From NCBI RefSeq assembly GCF_963576615.1, contig NC_088711.1, positions 39,800,621 to 39,864,620 of the forward strand: a stretch of DNA of 64,000 nucleotides, written 5' to 3'. The translations under genes were made by a program, and so were the position numbers. Origin of the DNA: Watersipora subatra (lineage: Eukaryota; Bryozoa; Gymnolaemata; Cheilostomatida; Watersiporidae). The number at the start of each line of letters is the position of its first letter. Position 1 is the first letter of the stretch. This document shows, in pieces, positions 35,310 to 46,100 of this stretch. The notes under the pieces are model-generated. The model ran no database searches, was not told the DNA's origin, and worked only from the letters and a program-made list of their open reading frames with translations.

Positions 35310-35590
35310 TTATGATGAGTTAGTGCTTTGCGATTCTGTTTGTACCTTTTGGAGTCGTTTTCTTTTCATCTCAGTTTGCCAGTAGCTTGAATAGCGTTTC
35401 CTTTGTAATTAAGACAACACGTTTGCTTGAAAGACCTACATGTACACGCAATTGCTTATTCATATCATGATATATGGTAAAACCTTTATTTGAATGCCCT
35501 GGCATTTTATTTTCAGCCATTTTTTATGATGGCATTTAATTGGAAGTGATGTTCAATAAATGAGTGGGGTTCCATTTTTTAATTAGCTGC
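35310..35590. repeat. Inverted copy of the 5.4-kb repeat
   Basis: The reverse complement of 5340–5600, including the AAAACCTTTATTTGAATGCC block and the AAGACAAC.CGTTTGCTTGAAA block. Confidence 0.65.
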
Positions 35591-35793
35591 TCACGATTTT
35601 AGAAAGTTAAATTTCATTTAACAAACAATGAACGATAACATAACATCCATAACATAGTGATCACTGGTAAGTAATTAAATGTTTATCATTAAAAATCAAA
35701 TGATAAATTGCTATTTATATACAACAGTCCTCGTCATTCTCTAGAACTTGCTCACCAGAGTCAAATAGTTTTATGTGATTTTAATTAGCAATG

Positions 35794-36085
35794 CTAGCAT
35801 TGGACTACGATTGCTGAATACCATTCCTGTCTAGTCTTAATCGAGCCATCCAATCTGGAATGATGAATCGTTTTATCCTCAGAGCCGTCTAGAGCGTTGG
35901 TCAGCCCACATCCTTTGAACAACTTGAAGATTATCATCTTCGGGTTGTGCCTGCTAGAAATGTCTGCCAAAGATAGAGCAATAGGTACATTCTGTTCCCG
36001 TAGTGTTCTGAGAAAGCTTAATACACAAGTATGTGGTAGGAATGTTTTAATTGAATGCCGAGGCCTCAATCTAGTAGGCTCAATT
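35794..36085 (-). pseudogene. Pogo/Tigger-type transposase, C-terminal fragment
   Basis: Minus-strand frame of about 90 residues with MIIFKLFKGCGLTNALDGSED, the conserved end of the CENP-B/pogo DDE transposase (…F..CGI.NALDGSEDD). The catalytic domain upstream is missing. It could come from the autonomous relative of the MITE at 3564–4324. Confidence 0.7.
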
Positions 36086-36183
36086 ACATATTAGGCATAA
36101 TCCTGTTGTGTTTATGCACGCATTTGGTGCGTGATCAGTGTATTTAGTATTAGCCCACAAAACTCAAAGTGTAACGGATTCGC

Positions 36184-37607
36184 ACTGGTGGGGGTCCTAC
36201 CACACAAAGTGGTCGTCAGAATAGTCACTTTTAAAATCACTGTCGTCACTTTTAAAATCACTGTCGTCACTTTTAAAATCACTGTCACCTTTTTCAAGTT
36301 GGCAACCAAATCAACCTTTTTCTTCACATTCGTTATTTTAATACAAATATCTATTCTGGTGGCACTGGGTTGCGTTAGAAATCTGCAACTCGCTCAGTTT
36401 GAACTTCTGCTAACCAAAAGCATGGCTCAACCAGCGACCTTCACAAACTTATTAGTGATGTTTGGGAGCGTTGCTGATTACTCCGCGAAGAGTGACAGCC
36501 GTGTTAGGTTTTTAGGGCTATATTTTTTGTACTGAAAATAGACCGAGATTGTCTTTAATAATCACTGTCAGTCACAGACTTGGAAACGGATTTGCTGTCA
36601 ATGTCGTGGCATTTCATTGCTTTAAATTTTTGGCAGTCTATAAAAATGCTGGGCCAGATGCTTCAAACCAAAACTAGTTAAGTTTCGGTTGACCGTGGTG
36701 ATTTATGAACAAATAATAAGTTAGTAAAGGTACGGCTACACGTAACAAAATTTCCGTTGGTTCTAACCAAAATCACGAAATGATTGAAACACACAGAATT
36801 ATTCTGCGCTGCTAGAATCGTGCTAGCGAGCACGATTCCAGCAGCTTTTGCAATTAGAGAGATGTATAATGACGTCCAACAGACATATAATGACACACAA
36901 TAAAAGTATAAGTGCAATTCAACATAGTACACACGATGCAACTGCTTAGATTGCGTTATTGAATGTAATTATTGTTTGAACGCTATAGCTACAAACTGTT
37001 TATTTTTTAATTATATTTCCTTTTTAGCAGCAAAAGTTTTGTGGTAGAAAATATTGACATCTCTAGCGCAATCAAGTCGGTTGCATCGTATTTACTATGG
37101 TAACTTTCTGTAATATTTTTCTTGTGTGTCACATTATGTTCTCGGACTACATATATCTTAAAATTTGCTAGAGTCGTGCTCGTTGACCAACAATAGCGCG
37201 ACCTAAACAGTTACATCGTGTGTTCTATGTTGAAATACTTATGTATTTTTATTGTGTGTCACGATATATGTCTTGGACTATACTAATTGCTAAAGCTGCT
37301 AGATTCGGGCTCGCTAATAATTTGTTTAATCTGTTAATTAAAAGCGTTTCGCCGACGAACTTGGTGGGCATGCCCAGCTCAAATAATTCTTTGAATTTCG
37401 ACCGATTAATTCTGCGTTTTTCGTGACTTCGGTCAGAACTCAGAATCGACGAAAAATTTGTTACGTGCAGCCGTACCTTTAGTAATCCTACTTACACAAT
37501 CATCGTCACCTCGTCACCTACAAATGGTCATCTCGTCTGTCACTTTTTAAATATCCCTGTCGTTGGGTCGCCAGAATTGTCACAAAACATGGGAGGACCC
37601 CCACTGG
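36184..37607. mobile_element. TIR element of about 1.4 kb
   Basis: The ends CTGGTGGGGGTCCTACCAC and the reverse complement of CCAGTGGGGGTCCTCCCAT face each other. A 21-bp motif (GTCACTTTTAAAATCACTGTC) is repeated three to four times at 36224–36297. The centre is occupied by a nested foldback element. No transposase was recognised. Confidence 0.55.
36727..37479. mobile_element. Long-arm foldback element with TAGTA duplication
   Basis: It is flanked by TAGTA (36722–36726 and 37480–37484). The ends are AAGGTACGGCTACACGTAAC and the inverse of AAGGTACGGCTGCACGTAAC. The arms extend inward for more than 200 bp (the CATCGTGTGT.CTATGTTGAA block at about 36930 is inverted at about 37213), so the element folds on itself. 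No coding capacity. Confidence 0.8.
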
Positions 37608-37624
37608 TTCTTTTGTACAATCAA

Positions 37625-39725
37625 TATGTTTTCATGAAGCGCAGTACTTCGGAGTTGCGCGCTCTCCAAGTCATGGAAACTGCGTCTTTGCACTGAAATC
37701 ACTGCACAGTGATCAGTGTGAAGAATGTGCCAATTTGCACCAAGGATACAGCAATTGCGCAGTGGCTGCGCATGGCTCTCTTGCTGTGGAGGCAGCTTCA
37801 TCAAGCGCCATAAACATGTACAAAAGTTTTTTTGTATATATTGTTCTTTTTCTATTCGTTCACTCTCGTTTACTTAAATGTAATAATGGTCTGCACTTAT
37901 AGGATGATGAAGTGATTACTTTCTTGGACTTTGTTATCGATACCAACACTTTCGAAAAATAGATAGTAAGTCCTAAAGTAATATTAAAATATTCGATATG
38001 CTGACTGCAAAGGTGGTTCAGTGAGCTGCGGAGGTGAAGAAAAATCGTGGAGTTCAAAGACAGGGGGCTCAGTGGCGTATTAAATGAAAATCATTGAAGT
38101 CGAGATATCTATGTTACAAGGCTGAAACATCAAAGTCAGGTAAGTAAAAGTTTAGTCAAACAAAACACCAGATACAGATACTCTTTCCTGTCACATAAAA
38201 TTAATTCTATTTTGCAGATAGTCTGTGATTGACTTAACTATTATGTATTATATAATGTATTATTATTATTGTTAAAAGAGCTATTTTCTAATAACAATAA
38301 AAATTTAATGTACAATAGTAACATTTTTATCAATATCTTATTTTATTTTTGTGGTATACTATACACAACCGCTCATACTCACACTGATACATTTGTCACG
38401 TCTGTTATACAAAAACACTTGATCTGCCTTGATCTTCTAAAAACTGTGGCACTGTGAACACTGCCTGAGGTGTTGGCATAAATGTATCTAAACAGATACT
38501 GAACACTGAACACCGCTTACATGACAACAAAACCAGCCATGCCATGCCAACACTTGGGTACATTTTCCTACATAGAAAACCAGCCATGCCATCTGCAGGT
38601 GGTATGATTTCAAAGTGCGTTCCATCGACAGCCCCTATGGCTTGTGGGTATTTGTAATTAGCTTCGATGATATCAGCAATCTCCCGTGCTTCTACATCTG
38701 AGTACCAGGTGATGAATTTATGTTTTTTTTGACATGGCATGGCAGAAAGCATACAAGCATCGATGAACTGTAGTCTTACTGACCCGAACATTGCTGCAAC
38801 TTTGCTATATTCACAGCATGAAGCCAGTTTAAAGATTGCTATGCACACCATGTGAATAAGAGAATATTTCTACAATTATTCGATCAGTTTTACAGAACAT
38901 ATTGAACAATGTACTATTATTCCTTTACGGCATGTTTTCCATATGCCACAATTCCTACAAGAAATAGTAAATAAACGGCATTACCTTTTCTTCAGTGGAA
39001 CCTGTTCCCTCACACATATTTTTTGAGGAGACATATTGTCACGTACTAGCTCACAAATCTAATCCACAATGGTTTCTTGCATTCTGAAATGCTGCAGCCG
39101 CACACTTGGCCTTGATTTAGGCAAAACATTATCATAACAAGAGGGGAGAGAGGAGACGATGAGTAGAAATGATAATAGTATGATGTGTTAACACTAATAT
39201 TTTAGGATATTTATGTTTTAGCACTGTATTTTCAACTACTGTTATAAATTTTATTTTTATATGTATAGTGAATATTGTTTAAAAAAATTAAATGGCATAC
39301 AAAAATTAAAAGAAAAGCAACTAACTTACTGACTACGAATGAATGACAACTAAACAGACTTACACACTGAACAGATTTCCATTCAACTGGTAACTTCCTC
39401 TTTCTATTTTGCCTACTTGTCTTTCTAGAAGTAGCTTCTAACAGCATGGCGTCTTGTCGGGTATTACTTTGTAGAAATTGTGTTTAAGTTAGTAACACAT
39501 TGTGAACGTGTATTGTAAATAAAATTATAATTACAGAAAAAGCATAAAAAACGTTTCTGGCATTCTGTCTGCATAATCGCTGCGCGCAGGCACCTCGCGC
39601 GGCGATTCGATTTATACAATTTCTCTTCTTTGGTTAATTTGCTAGAAATCACTGCGCAGCATGGAAATGCCCAATCACTTCAATTTCGGAGAGGGCAACT
39701 CCGAAAGACTGTGCATTATGGAAAC
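37625..39725 (-). mobile_element. PIF/Harbinger-type element
   Basis: Imperfect terminal inverted repeats of about 40 bp: GCGCAGTACTTCGGAGTTGC at 37638 and the inverse of GCACAGTCTTTCGGAGTTGC near 39690. A degraded HARBI1-like transposase lies inside. The target duplication was not resolved. Confidence 0.7.
38405..38851 (-). pseudogene. HARBI1-like (DDE_Tnp_4) transposase fragment
   Basis: About 148 residues on the minus strand. YPQAIGAVDGTHFEIIPPAD…RKMYPSV is the first catalytic-aspartate region of PIF/Harbinger transposases, and VEAREIADIIEANYKYPQ is the segment before it. After MYPSV the sequence no longer follows the family (the expected G-R-x-H-D region is absent or frameshifted), and GCCATGCCATGC-type duplications occur there. 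Confidence 0.8.
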
Positions 39726-40020
39726 ATAGTAAATATGCCTAGTTAAGTACCTTTGATTACTAATTAGCGAGATGATGCCAGTGTCGCTCAAATATAATAG
39801 GTAGCCTTCAAATAAAGGTTGAAACTCCATGTTTTACCCCTACTGCTATAGAGGCCTTCAAATAGAGGCGGCCTTCAGATAAGGGTGATGTTCAAATACA
39901 GGTTTTACAGTAAGTTGTTTTTTAAAACATTTATAATGTATTTTATTTTAAAAGTCCTAATAATGTTTCTATTTGTTACATTTATACATCATGTTTGGAC
40001 AAAGTTTTCTTTCTTTCTAA
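39726..40020. other. AT-rich stretch with short AAATAAAGGTT motifs
   Basis: 39795–39912 has repeated CCTTCAAATA.AGG blocks resembling the start of the repeat at 5400–5450. Nothing else was recognised. Confidence 0.35.
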
Positions 40021-40690
40021 GTTTAGCTTGGTTGTTTACCAATCACAATGCTTTTTATGCTATTATTTCACCAGTTACTGACTTGTATCCAATCTTAAGC
40101 TATTACTTATCTTATTACACGATTTTGTTTAAGAATATTTATTCATTTAAAGTGAATATATCATAAGTATCAAAGAAAAGTACCATAAGTACCATAAGAA
40201 TGTACCATATCTCAAGTTTAGATTGAGTTGTTGCTATTACTGTTGGCAACTGCTAATATCAGCTGATCAGCTAGTCAAATGATGAAGGAGTCCTTCACCT
40301 TAATTTGCTCAGCTCTTTATCATTGACGTGATAAGCAAGAAAGGATTTGATAGCTTTTTAAACTTTTAGCTCTATATCTGAGCATTGTTTTAGGTGCTTT
40401 GCTTTTTGCATTGAAAAGCGTCTAAGTTTGAGCAAAACTTCGCAATGAAGAACCCTATACGCGTTTTGTGGAGTTGTTTGTTACAAAAATACTATGCAAA
40501 TTTTATTAAGAAGAGCTGCTGCAAGAAACCAGATGAATTTATAGCTGACAAATGATTCTTTGAAGATTGAATTGCCCTTTGATCGGTCAACAGCTCAAAA
40601 AAGCTTAAAAAAGTTAGTTGATTGCTGCACACACTCACATGTAAATAACTAGTTATTTACATGGTAACTGGTAAACTAGTTTACCAGTTA
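40020..40690. repeat. Dispersed repeat family copy (as at 5676 and 63655)
   Basis: 40028–40120 matches 63660–63760 (GTT.ACCAATCACA.TGCTTT). 40304–40680 matches 5676–6045. So the family includes both blocks in this order. Confidence 0.7.
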
Positions 40691-40696
40691 GTCACA

Positions 40697-40842
<146 letters not shown>

Positions 40843-40849
40843 ATAAATT

Positions 40850-41640
40850 AGCTTCCCTGACATTTTCTTATTTAAGTTCATTTACTGGCTATCTTTTGAG
40901 CATTGGTCTGATCAAACATGCTATTTTTATTTTTTCTTAATGAGCACAACCCAAACAGCAAGGCAGAAGGTCTCGACATCAAGCAAAATATGCAAATAAT
41001 TAAGCAAAGGACAAAAAAAAATTAAATATCTAATGATTTGCGACTGTCACCATCATGCAAGTTTTTGTGTGAATGAGTCCTAAATATCAACAAGATTGAC
41101 CATCTTTGATACCAGCTATTATAGCAAAAGCCTACAACGAAATATAACAGCTTGTGCTCTGTGTTCTAGTTTAGACTTCCATAATTGTTACGATAGTTTT
41201 ACAAGGCTATCCACATAAGGGAAATAAGTATTTACTTTAATTTTTACATTTAAACTGTATTGGAAGATTGTCGAAGCCAAAGTCGGTTGCTGAGCTAATC
41301 CCGAAGAGGCAACCAATGCAATGACCGAGCCGTGCTTCGACTCAGTAGGTAACACGACTTCTGGTAGTACTTGCAGTAAGTCAAAGGTTTACTGCTGAGC
41401 CGACAATCCTACTGAGAGATATAGCCAATGCAGGAACACAGATCATAAAAGGAATGGCTGAAGAAATGAAGATCAGAACACCTGAAAATCTAACGCTATG
41501 CAATTTTTGTATGCGCACACTCGTGATGGTAGCATAAATGTGAGAAATATATACATTTGTTACATACATGTACATATATTACATAAATACATACTGCAAC
41601 ATATATGCATTTACATACATTTCACAGTATAAATATATAC
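40850..41640. other. Unassigned AT-rich stretch
   Basis: No frame, terminal repeats or tandem units were recognised. Confidence 0.4.
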
Positions 41641-41935
41641 AGATACAGCTCAAGTTGCAATAAAAGTACAGTAAACTGCATGATGTGAAACTTCTACATG
41701 CTCTTGTTTGCTTCTGTGGCGTCATTTATAGCACCTGAAAATGGCGTGGATTTGCCCTTCTGTGGTAAGGCTGATTTGGTAGCCAACCTCTGCCATCCAA
41801 TCATTGTTACCGAGGACTGTGTCTTTTACCAAGTTAGGGATGGACCAGGCTGTGGTGCTGGTTGCCTCGTTTCAGCTATTCTCTGCCTTGGACTTGTTTC
41901 CGGCAATCGGCCACCACATATAGTGTTGTATGAAA
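41640..41935. repeat. Short dispersed repeat, copy 2
   Basis: The homologue of 9955–10215. It lies about 1.1 kb downstream of the gene B stop codon. Confidence 0.55.
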
Positions 41936-41979
41936 ACTTTATAGACTTTTTCAAAGTTTTAAAAAAAATATTTCAATTG

Positions 41980-42315
41980 CATTGATTTGTACATGGTTTT
42001 TATTGAAATATTTGTAGCGTATAGAGTTGTACATAGCCTTGACTGAAATTTTTAAAGTGTATAAAAATTCACAAAACCTTAACTGAAGTTTTTGAATTTC
42101 CTTGAGTCTTGCAAAGCCTTAACTAAAATTTTTGAGGTTCATCGATTTGTACAAGGCTTCAACTGAAATCTTTTAAGCGCAAAGAGTTGTACATAGCTTT
42201 GACTAAACTATTCAAAGTATATTTACAAAGTTCCAACTAAAATATTTGAAGTGCATAAAGCTATACAAGTTCTCAACTAAACAGTTAGAGCTGCATGAAT
42301 TTGTACAAACCTCAA
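41980..42315. repeat. Degenerate minisatellite, unit about 40–45 bp
   Basis: About eight diverged units of the form GTACAAGGC.TTGACTGAAAT and TTTTGAAGTGCATAGA. It lies downstream of gene B. Confidence 0.8.
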
Positions 42316-43066
42316 TGTAATACCATGTTTTGTACTACTAGTTAAATTCGTCTGCATGTTCATGTAACCAGATATTTCTTAATTATTTATTTTATGCTTT
42401 GTTCTATAAAGATGCGCAGCTGGGCTATCAATACTTAAGATTTTCTAAAAGTGGCATTTTATTAGTATAAATAAAAGAAAAACATCTTAGACACATATGA
42501 ATAAATTTATGAAACTTGGCAATTACACATGACACGGATACGCTGGTACAAGCATTAAAAGACACAAACAGGTTTTATATCATTTGCTTGCTGATCTCTT
42601 TAAACTTGTTCAGGCTGACACTTAACCAACTCCAATGACATCTTGTGAAAGTAGCCAATTAAATATAAATATTAACCAATAATCAATAACAAAGCAATGA
42701 CACCATCCTACAAACAGGCCAAGTCACATGATCTCTACCAAGAATTAACTTGGGTTTACTGTTACTTACTCTGCATACAGATCGATAAGTGTTGTTACCT
42801 AAATAACTCCTGATTCAAGGTTGGTAACAGTTTTTTAATGTAAAAATACAATGAAGTAATGTGATGAAACTGTCTGTGTAGAAGGATTTTACAGCACTTG
42901 GTGCAAAATTCCTGTCCTATATGTCTCTAAAACCTATGCATAGTTGCTATTTAATCAAGTAGGTCAAGGTTAACTCGATAAATTCGATAAAACAGCAAGT
43001 ACAAGTTTTCAGAGTTGCTTAAGAAGTCAATATGTTGTACTTCATCCAAAACGCTCTAAGAGCTCA

Positions 43067-43176
43067 CTAACAGGTTGTATTATTGACCTCTTCCTTTTCG
43101 ATAGAAGAAGCAGTCTCTGGTTTTATGATTTTGGAAAGATCCGCGATTCCCATTTGTGCTGTCTCATCACTCAGTA
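43067..43176 (-). CDS. Gene B exon 7 (terminal)
   Basis: The acceptor TTCATTACAG leads to VLSDETAQMGIADLSKIIKP…, ending NNTTC and TAG. Confidence 0.82.
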
Positions 43177-46100
43177 CTGTAATGAAGAATAATAGGAATG
43201 ATTTGAACTAATAGACATCTTATACCATGTTGTCTTTTGCAACCAATATGATTTGCTTTCTAGTTCGGAGTTGTTTGCTCAATACTGTCAGGCTACATAG
43301 AGCCATCTCTTCAAGTTCTGCTTACTTACTGAATTGTTAGCTAAAATGAATTGAGCTACTTACACTCATATTAATCAGAGTAAAACACATAGTGTAGTCG
43401 CTATAAATACAGTCATATAGACCAAAGAAGCTACCCAATTATAACTATGTTAAGATGTATATTTACCCCTAGTTGTAGCTTTCTTATCCTCCTGCAACAG
43501 CTCATAGCCGGTAGTGTCTATCCATGGATCTGTATCATCTATGAGCATGCTATCTATAAGTTAGAAACAATGGCAGCATCACTGTTCATGATGCGCAGCA
43601 AATCTTTGGATGTGCACTCTCATTTCACTCTCACTATTGTATCACTGTCATTTCATTCTCACTGTTGTATCAATGTCATTTCACTCTCACTGTTGTATCA
43701 CTGTCATTTCAATTTTTCTATTTTGTCACTGTATGACTGTGTAGTGTAATATGAGAAGGCTAAGTCTAGAGTACTTTCACTATGTGAAATGCAGAGCATA
43801 TACAGGTGAAGTTATCCTATTATAATAATGTTGAAGTGCATATTTACCACTAGTGGTAGCTGTCTCATCATCCGCTAACAGGTTTTTAGTCGTAGTGTCT
43901 ACCCACTCATCTATGACCTTTATGAGCTTGTTGTCTATAAATTGAAAGTGAAATCATTACTATTCAGGTTTTGAAAGACACAGTAAAAACCAAGTGATCA
44001 CTTTTCTTTCTCTCTCTACTGTAGCGCATTGTGTCAGCAATTAATCAGGATTGAGTAGGATGTCTGCTTAGCTTACTGCAGTAATGTGTGTTTTTAATGC
44101 GTTATTGGACAAACAATGCATTCTGTAATCTTGGCCTAGTATTTCTCAGTCTAGTGGCAAGGGAACCTTTGATGACTAGAGACATGCCCAACTTCAGAGA
44201 GCAACTTTTGAACGTCATTCCTGTCACCACCAAAGACTTTTTATGGGAATTGAACCCCACTGTACGGCTTGCAGGTTAGGCTTTCTAGACCACTGGGCCA
44301 GTATTATGTAATATGGGATGGTTAATCTCAAAGATTTTATTTCATACTTACTGACTATTTAAAAAAAAACATAAGCAATGATTTATTTAAGTTTTATTAT
44401 TAGCTTCCTGTTGTATCATTTGAGTAAGTTGAAGCAAATTTTTCTTACCCTATCAAAACCAGTTATTTAAGTGTCAGCCTAACTACTCAGTCATAAGTTA
44501 ACTAGCTGCAACTCAGTTTACAGTTTATCTTGAAAGCTCATACTTAGTTACTAACCGAGCACAACTAATTAATGGTGTATTATTTAACCAATATAATCAC
44601 ACTCTCTATTCCAACACACAATAATAAAATTGTATGCCTACATCTAGTTACTAACAGAGTACAACTAAATAATGCTGTATTATATAACCAATATAATCTT
44701 TCTCTCTATTCTTAAACACAATAAATTGATCCAGGGTTAAACATTGGGTAAAAAACAAGAGTAATTACTTTTAAACTCTTCTTATGCATCTTCTGGTTGA
44801 ACTCTATTTTATTTTAAAAATATTTTTGATAATATTTATTAAAAACAGAAAGTTATAGATAGTTATTTCTAAAAGAATTTATGCTCATTTACTTTATACT
44901 CTATTCTTAAACACAAGTCTGATCGTAGTTGATTGCTAGGTATCAGATTAAGAACAGAAATAATTACTTTCAATTTCTTCTTCCGCATCCTCTGGTTGTA
45001 CTCCATGAGTAGTCGGTAGACCTTGAACATCAGGTGAAAGTGGAGGGGGAGATGTAAACTGGGATAAAGCAATCACTCCTACTAACCCTGCTGCTCCCAC
45101 TGCAACTGCTCTTAATACTGGCATGACTGTACAAATAAAAGCTGCTGTAATATGTTATATAACACATGGTACCTGAGTGTTCAATGTAACAAAGGTTGAT
45201 TACCTAACAATGCAGCTTCAATACATAACTCACTTTTTAGATATTGAAGGAACAGTATTTTACTCAAGAGGTAACGCTGTTAGACTTCTAAACAAAATAA
45301 GAAAGACAACTTTTTAACTTAGAATTGTTATTCAAGTCAATTAGACTTACACAATCACAAATAGAAAGCCAGCCGTAACATCCCTTAAAGAGAAAATTGA
45401 ACGAAGACTCTATATATCTAGATTTCCTCAGGAAGACTGAATGATAGTCAATAATAAATTAAGCAGAAAACTAAACAAGTAGATGATGTAAACCAGGTGC
45501 TGAAACAAATTGAGTAAAATTGGTAGACTAGGTAGGAGAGTAGTCTAACAGTCGCTTAAAAAATTTAATTTAAAACCTGTAGGGTACTACTGTAAAACTC
45601 TACTATTCCTTTCCCCTTATTACACCTCTGACAACAGTCTATTCTCAAATTATGCTTACCTGCAAGTGCCACAGATACTAAGACCACAGGAATGATGAAT
45701 AAATATTTCAGGTCAAAATCAGCTGTAAAAGAAAATAAAGCCACCTTTATTGACCGCGTAATCAAACTTATGCAAAAAAACAATCAAAATGATAATTAAA
45801 TGTTTTGGCATCTACAAGAACAAAATATACTATTCTTCATCAACAGCATAAGAAGGAGATTATTATGTAATATTTTGTCATGTATGAGTGTTAAGACTCC
45901 GGTTTCCTAATTCAAGCCTGAACAGGTTTGTGATAACCTATAATTCTTTACTGACTTTAATGTTATCCTATATATTTTCACTTACCCATATAATAGCCTA
46001 TATAAACATCTATATATACACTCAAATGATATTTTATATGTCTTCATTTACAGTGAAGATAGCCAAAATACTTCCTTTTAACCTAAGCAGAGTTTATATA

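Noticed and set aside
43615..43732. 31-bp tandem repeats as a CRISPR-like array
   Set aside because: Units are contiguous without spacers and sit in an intron of a eukaryotic gene.
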